Assembly: GCF_002272015.1 (NCBI RefSeq)
Contig: NZ_NPBY01000006.1
Span: forward strand, 34,535-98,534
Source: Paenibacillus campinasensis
GTDB lineage: Bacteria; Bacillota; Bacilli; Paenibacillales; Paenibacillaceae
Direction of reading: 5' to 3'
Length of the DNA: 64,000 nucleotides
Every line of letters starts with the position of its first letter. Positions within the stretch are counted from its first letter, which is position 1. The position numbers and the translations under genes are program-made. The notes under the pieces are model-generated. The model was not told the origin of the DNA, ran no database searches, and was given only the letters and a program-made list of their open reading frames with translations. Positions 61,450-64,000 of this stretch are shown in pieces.

Positions 61450-62358
61450 ATGCTAGAGGGACTGATCGTGAAGGCGCTAAGCGGATATTACTATGTCAAA
61501 CCATTTCGAGATGACCGGTCGATATCCGGGGAAGACCAGGCGGTTCAATGCAGAGCCCGCGGCATTTTCAAAAAAAGAGGCATCTCTCCGCTCGTTGGAG
61601 ACCATGTAAAGTACTCGCTAACTGAGAATGGGGAGGGGACCGTGGATGAAATTCTTCCACGGTCTTCCCAATTAATTCGTCCTCCGGTAGCGAATGTGAA
61701 TCTGGCTGTGCTTCTGTTTTCTGTGAAGGAGCCGGATTTGAATCTGGTGCTGCTGGATAAATTTCTTGTACATATCGAACATTCCGGATTGGATGCGTTA
61801 ATATGCCTGACTAAGCAGGACCTGGCTGACGAGAACGATACACAGGTTCAAGAGGTCAAGGCGCTGTATGAAAACATCGGTTACGAGGTGCTGATTACCA
61901 GCTCCTTGGAAGGGATTGGTGTTGAGCAGGTCAAGCAGCGGCTGGCGGGCGAAATCAGCGTGTTTGCCGGACAGTCCGGCGTAGGAAAGTCCTCGCTGCT
62001 GAATTCCCTCCAGCCAGGGCTGTCGCTGACGACAAGCGAGATTAGCATGCGTCTTGGACGGGGCCGGCATACGACGCGCCATGTGGAGCTGATTGAGCTG
62101 GATAATGGCGGATTCGTTGCCGATACGCCGGGTTTCAGCCAGCTTGATTTTCTGGAGCTGGGGGTTGAGGAGCTGTCGAGCTGCTTCCGCGAGTTCGTTC
62201 CTTATGCGGCGGATTGCAAGTTTCGTGGCTGCAGCCACATGCACGAGCCGGGCTGTGAAGTGATCCGGGCCAAGGCAGAGGGCCGCATTGCAGAAAGCCG
62301 CTATGTTCATTACACAGAGTTTTTTGCAGAAATGAAAGACAAGAAGCGGAGGTATTAA
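61450..62358 (+). CDS. rsgA: ribosome small-subunit-dependent GTPase A
   Basis: Circularly permuted GTPase that checks late 30S maturation. 302 residues. An N-terminal OB-fold is followed by the permuted G motifs: TKQDL (G4) near residue 119, then GQSGVGKSS (P-loop) near 175 and DTPGFSQ (G3) near 223. A C-terminal zinc site follows with Cys and His in [27 protein letters not shown] lies upstream. In the B. subtilis order prkC-rsgA-rpe. Confidence 0.96.
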   Translation: MLEGLIVKALSGYYYVKPFRDDRSISGEDQAVQCRARGIFKKRGISPLVGDHVKYSLTENGEGTVDEILPRSSQLIRPPVANVNLAVLLFSVKEPDLNLVLLDKFLVHIEHSGLDALICLTKQDLADENDTQVQEVKALYENIGYEVLITSSLEGIGVEQVKQRLAGEISVFAGQSGVGKSSLLNSLQPGLSLTTSEISMRLGRGRHTTRHVELIELDNGGFVADTPGFSQLDFLELGVEELSSCFREFVPYAADCKFRGCSHMHEPGCEVIRAKAEGRIAESRYVHYTEFFAEMKDKKRRY

Positions 62359-62359
62359 T

Positions 62360-63016
62360 ATGATCATAATAGCGCCATCGATATTGTCAGCTGATTTTGC
62401 CAAGCTGGGGCAAGAGGTGCGGGAGGTTGAGGCAGGCGGAGCCGACTGGATCCACGTCGATGTGATGGACGGGCACTTCGTCCCGAACATTACCTTGGGG
62501 CCGCCGATTGTGCAGGCCATCAGACCGCATACTTCGCTGCCGCTTGACGTTCATCTCATGATCGAGCGGCCGGAGCGTTATATCGCGGATTTCGTGAAGG
62601 CGGGAGCGGACTATGTTACCGTTCATGCTGAAGTCTGCCCTCATCTTCATCGTGTCGTTCATCAGATCAAGGAGCTTGGCGCGAAGGCAGGGGTAGCCAT
62701 CAATCCGGGCACGCCGGCGCATGTGCTGCAGGAGGTGCTTCCGGATCTGGATCTGGTGCTTGTCATGACGGTGAATCCCGGATTTGGCGGACAAGCCTTT
62801 ATTGAACGGACCGTGAACAAGATTCGTCAGATCCGCGAATGGGCGGAGCAGTCGGGCCAAGCCGATCTTCACATTGAGGTAGACGGGGGCATTACGGCGG
62901 AGACAGCGCCGCTGGTCGCTACAGCCGGGGCGAATGTGCTGGTGGCAGGAAGCGCTGTGTACGGCCAGGCCGATCGCGCTGCCGCAATCGCCGGCATTCG
63001 CAGCAGCGTATCCTAG
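62360..63016 (+). CDS. rpe: ribulose-phosphate 3-epimerase
   Basis: Interconverts ribulose 5-phosphate and xylulose 5-phosphate in the pentose phosphate pathway. 218 residues, TIM barrel with APSILSADF, the catalytic [10 protein letters not shown] (about 36), [12 protein letters not shown] near 66, [10 protein letters not shown] near 139 and VDGGITAE near 175. Starts one base after the rsgA stop with GCGGAGG upstream. Confidence 0.97.
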   Translation: MIIIAPSILSADFAKLGQEVREVEAGGADWIHVDVMDGHFVPNITLGPPIVQAIRPHTSLPLDVHLMIERPERYIADFVKAGADYVTVHAEVCPHLHRVVHQIKELGAKAGVAINPGTPAHVLQEVLPDLDLVLVMTVNPGFGGQAFIERTVNKIRQIREWAEQSGQADLHIEVDGGITAETAPLVATAGANVLVAGSAVYGQADRAAAIAGIRSSVS

Positions 63017-63055
63017 GCCAGCAACGAGGCAACCTAACATGATTTTTGCTGATTG

Positions 63056-63092
63056 CACCACGTGCGCCCCTCACTGCGCGTGGTGTTTTTCT
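63056..63092 (+). terminator. rpe operon terminator
   Basis: CACCACGTGCGC / GCGCGTGGTG hairpin followed by TTTTTC. Confidence 0.85.
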
Positions 63093-63189
63093 CAGGGAGC
63101 TGCCCGGTTTGACCACATGCGATGCATAGGGCGGGGCGTTACCGCATAAGTATGGTTACATGAGCTGGGTTCTCATGTAGCCTTTTTTT
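63093..63189 (+). other. 97-base segment between two terminators, possible small RNA or leader
   Basis: Lies between the rpe terminator and a second one, with hairpins TGC-GAT-GCA and GCGG-7nt-CCGC (63131-63145). There is no coding potential. Could be remnant sequence from the position thiN has in B. subtilis; its transcription is unproven. Confidence 0.3.
63154..63189 (+). terminator. second terminator upstream of spoVM
   Basis: GGTTACATGAG / CTCATGTAGCC hairpin (one G-U) followed by TTTTTTT. Confidence 0.88.
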
Positions 63190-63197
63190 GTCTGTGT

Positions 63198-63225
63198 TCA
63201 CATCTGTAGGCTTGGTGCATACGAT
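63198..63225 (+). promoter_or_regulatory. candidate sigma-E promoter of spoVM
   Basis: CATACGAT (63218-63225) fits the sigma-E -10 CATACAnT at all but one position. TCACATC (63198-63204), 13 bases upstream, fits the -35 loosely. spoVM is a sigma-E gene in B. subtilis, which supports the call. Confidence 0.5.
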
Positions 63226-63264
63226 ATTATAGGAAGGCATGAGAATGATTGGGGAGGGTGAGAC

Positions 63265-63345
63265 ATGAAATTCTATACGTTCAAGCTGCCGAAGTTTTTG
63301 GGAGGTTTTGTGAAAGCCATTTTAAATACGTTTCACAAAGGCTGA
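63265..63345 (+). CDS. spoVM: stage V sporulation protein M (26 residues)
   Basis: A tiny amphipathic membrane peptide that recognises positive curvature of the forespore and anchors the SpoIVA coat basement layer. The 26-residue product begins MKFYT(F)KLPKFLGGFV and ends in a basic FHKG tail, closely matching B. subtilis SpoVM in length and sequence, with Pro9 in the conserved KLPKFLGG. GGGGAGGGTGAG lies five bases before the ATG. The position between rpe and rpmB is the same as in Bacillus. It shows that the organism can sporulate or descends from one that could. Confidence 0.94.
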   Translation: MKFYTFKLPKFLGGFVKAILNTFHKG

Positions 63346-63546
63346 CAGCTTGTCACGGCCAACCAACCTTTCGACTGGGGCGGCACCGCCAGGGGTGCTT
63401 TACTGGATGAAGAACATAAGGAATCACGATGTGATGCGGGTATACCGGATAGGGGAGACATACCGAGGCCCCGCGGAAGGTTTTTCTTGTGATATAAGAG
63501 AGTGCTCGGGTGTAGCTGCAGCTGCTTTGGGGCTTTCTTATATCTG
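63346..63546. other. spoVM-rpmB intergenic region, structured, no gene
   Basis: There is no convincing open frame. It has a long stem GATATAAGAGA / TTTCTTATATC (63491-63544), a GGCGG-CA-CCGCC element near 63380 and an ATCAC-GAT-GTGAT hairpin near 63425. It may hold an untranslated RNA. Confidence 0.4.
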
Positions 63547-63578
63547 AAAAAGCACCTGGCTGCGCAAGGTGCTTTTTG
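63547..63578. terminator. terminator downstream of spoVM
   Basis: AAAAAGCACCT / AGGTGCTTTTT perfect stem with A and T tracts on both sides. Confidence 0.85.
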
Positions 63579-63603
63579 TTTAGATATGTATGTATCCAAA
63601 AAC

Positions 63604-63665
63604 AAGAAAAACTTCCTGCCCCGGACCGCTCCCCGAAAGGTGCTGGAGATTAAGAAGTTTTTCTT
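63604..63665 (-). terminator. rpmB terminator
   Basis: On the minus strand AAGAAAAACTT / AAGTTTTTCTT form an 11-base stem around a GC-rich loop, followed by GTTTTTGG. Confidence 0.6.
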
Positions 63666-63683
63666 CATTATAACATGAGATGA

Positions 63684-63872
63684 TTATACGCGAGTCACTT
63701 TACCGGATTTCAAAGCACGAGTGCTGACGTATACACGTTTTGGCTTGCCGTTCACGAGAATGCGGACTTTTTGAACGTTAACGCCCCAAGTGCGCTTGTT
63801 GTGGTTGTTTGCGTGGGAAACATGGTTTCCGCTGCTTGGTTTCTTGCCAGTTACATAACATTTGCGAGCCAT
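63684..63872 (-). CDS. rpmB: 50S ribosomal protein L28
   Basis: A 62-residue large-subunit protein. The start [12 protein letters not shown] and middle [13 protein letters not shown] are diagnostic; only Cys5 remains, so the zinc-binding CxxC pairs are absent (C-minus form). AAGGAGGTG is upstream and a good sigma-A promoter lies at 63921-63950. Convergent with spoVM, as in B. subtilis. Confidence 0.97.
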   Translation of the reverse strand: MARKCYVTGKKPSSGNHVSHANNHNKRTWGVNVQKVRILVNGKPKRVYVSTRALKSGKVTRV

Positions 63873-63920
63873 TTATTACACCTCCTTGTTCACTAACCCT
63901 GCATAAAACAATACTTAAAT

Positions 63921-63950
63921 ATAATATCACAGTAAAAATTGCTCCGTCAA
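63921..63950 (-). promoter_or_regulatory. rpmB promoter
   Basis: On the minus strand TTGACG (63950-63945), an 18-base spacer and TATTAT (63926-63921). Confidence 0.7.
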
Positions 63951-64000
63951 CTGCCCTAAAAACATTTATTTCTCTTACTTCTTATAGTACAATGTTGTTT

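Overview
The window is a chromosomal segment of a spore-forming, low-to-moderate-GC Firmicute, most probably Paenibacillus or a close relative. The signs are strong AGGAGG-type ribosome binding sites, a tyrosyl T-box, SpoVM, RicF/YlbG, RemA, RqcH, PrkC/PrpC, a YesM/YesN-type two-component pair with a LplB/LplC-type sugar transporter, and gene order shared with Bacillus subtilis. No phage, insertion sequence, tRNA, rRNA or CRISPR array was recognised. Apart from one carbohydrate cassette this is mostly core chromosome.

Layout. 1-7.2 kb: the end of acsA, a class A penicillin-binding protein with fibronectin III repeats (minus), T-box-controlled tyrS, and rpsD (minus) behind a near-consensus promoter and a 195-nt leader. 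7.5-12.7 kb: a GAF/GGDEF diguanylate cyclase, a lipoprotein, an M29 aminopeptidase, an HPr-fold protein that has lost the phospho-histidine site, and ylaN behind two candidate promoters and a Fur-box-like palindrome. 12.8-27.1 kb: a ten-gene carbohydrate cassette (lipoprotein binding protein, two permeases, sensor kinase, AraC-type response regulator, two related glycoside-hydrolase-like proteins, a beta-hydroxyacid dehydrogenase, a sugar isomerase/epimerase-fold protein and a Gfo/Idh/MocA oxidoreductase) with a cre-like site over the first promoter. 27.2-40 kb: a Ca2+/H+ antiporter, Asp23/Gls24 protein, yugN-ftsW, Nudix, M20 amidohydrolase, an XPB-type helicase translationally coupled to a partner protein, ricF-ylbG, an unknown protein, a LysR regulator and a PHP phosphoesterase. 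40.4-63.9 kb: a housekeeping block matching B. subtilis yloA to rpmB (rqcH, yloB, yloC, remA, gmk, rpoZ, coaBC, priA, def, fmt, rsmB, rlmN, prpC, prkC, rsgA, rpe, spoVM, rpmB), with dapF and a fused homocysteine methyltransferase/methylenetetrahydrofolate reductase gene inserted and thiN apparently absent.

How the genes work together. The cassette probably imports an oligosaccharide or glycoside, senses it at the surface, and processes it inside the cell. Because it carries NAD(P)-dependent oxidoreductases and an epimerase-fold protein beside hydrolase-like proteins, an oxidative (3-keto) route of glycoside cleavage is possible. The def-fmt-rsmB-rlmN-prpC-prkC-rsgA-rpe run is tightly packed, with several ATGA overlaps, and joins formyl-methionine metabolism, rRNA modification, ribosome assembly and a PASTA kinase/phosphatase pair. 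spoVM, 26 codons, lies next to rpmB and has a plausible sigma-E promoter.

The points most worth a second look are the Fur-box-like site upstream of ylaN, the His-less HPr-like protein, the XPB/partner pair, the redox-rich glycoside cassette, and a structured leader with a terminator but no S-box upstream of the methionine gene. All family calls come from reading motifs and gene order. No database search was run.
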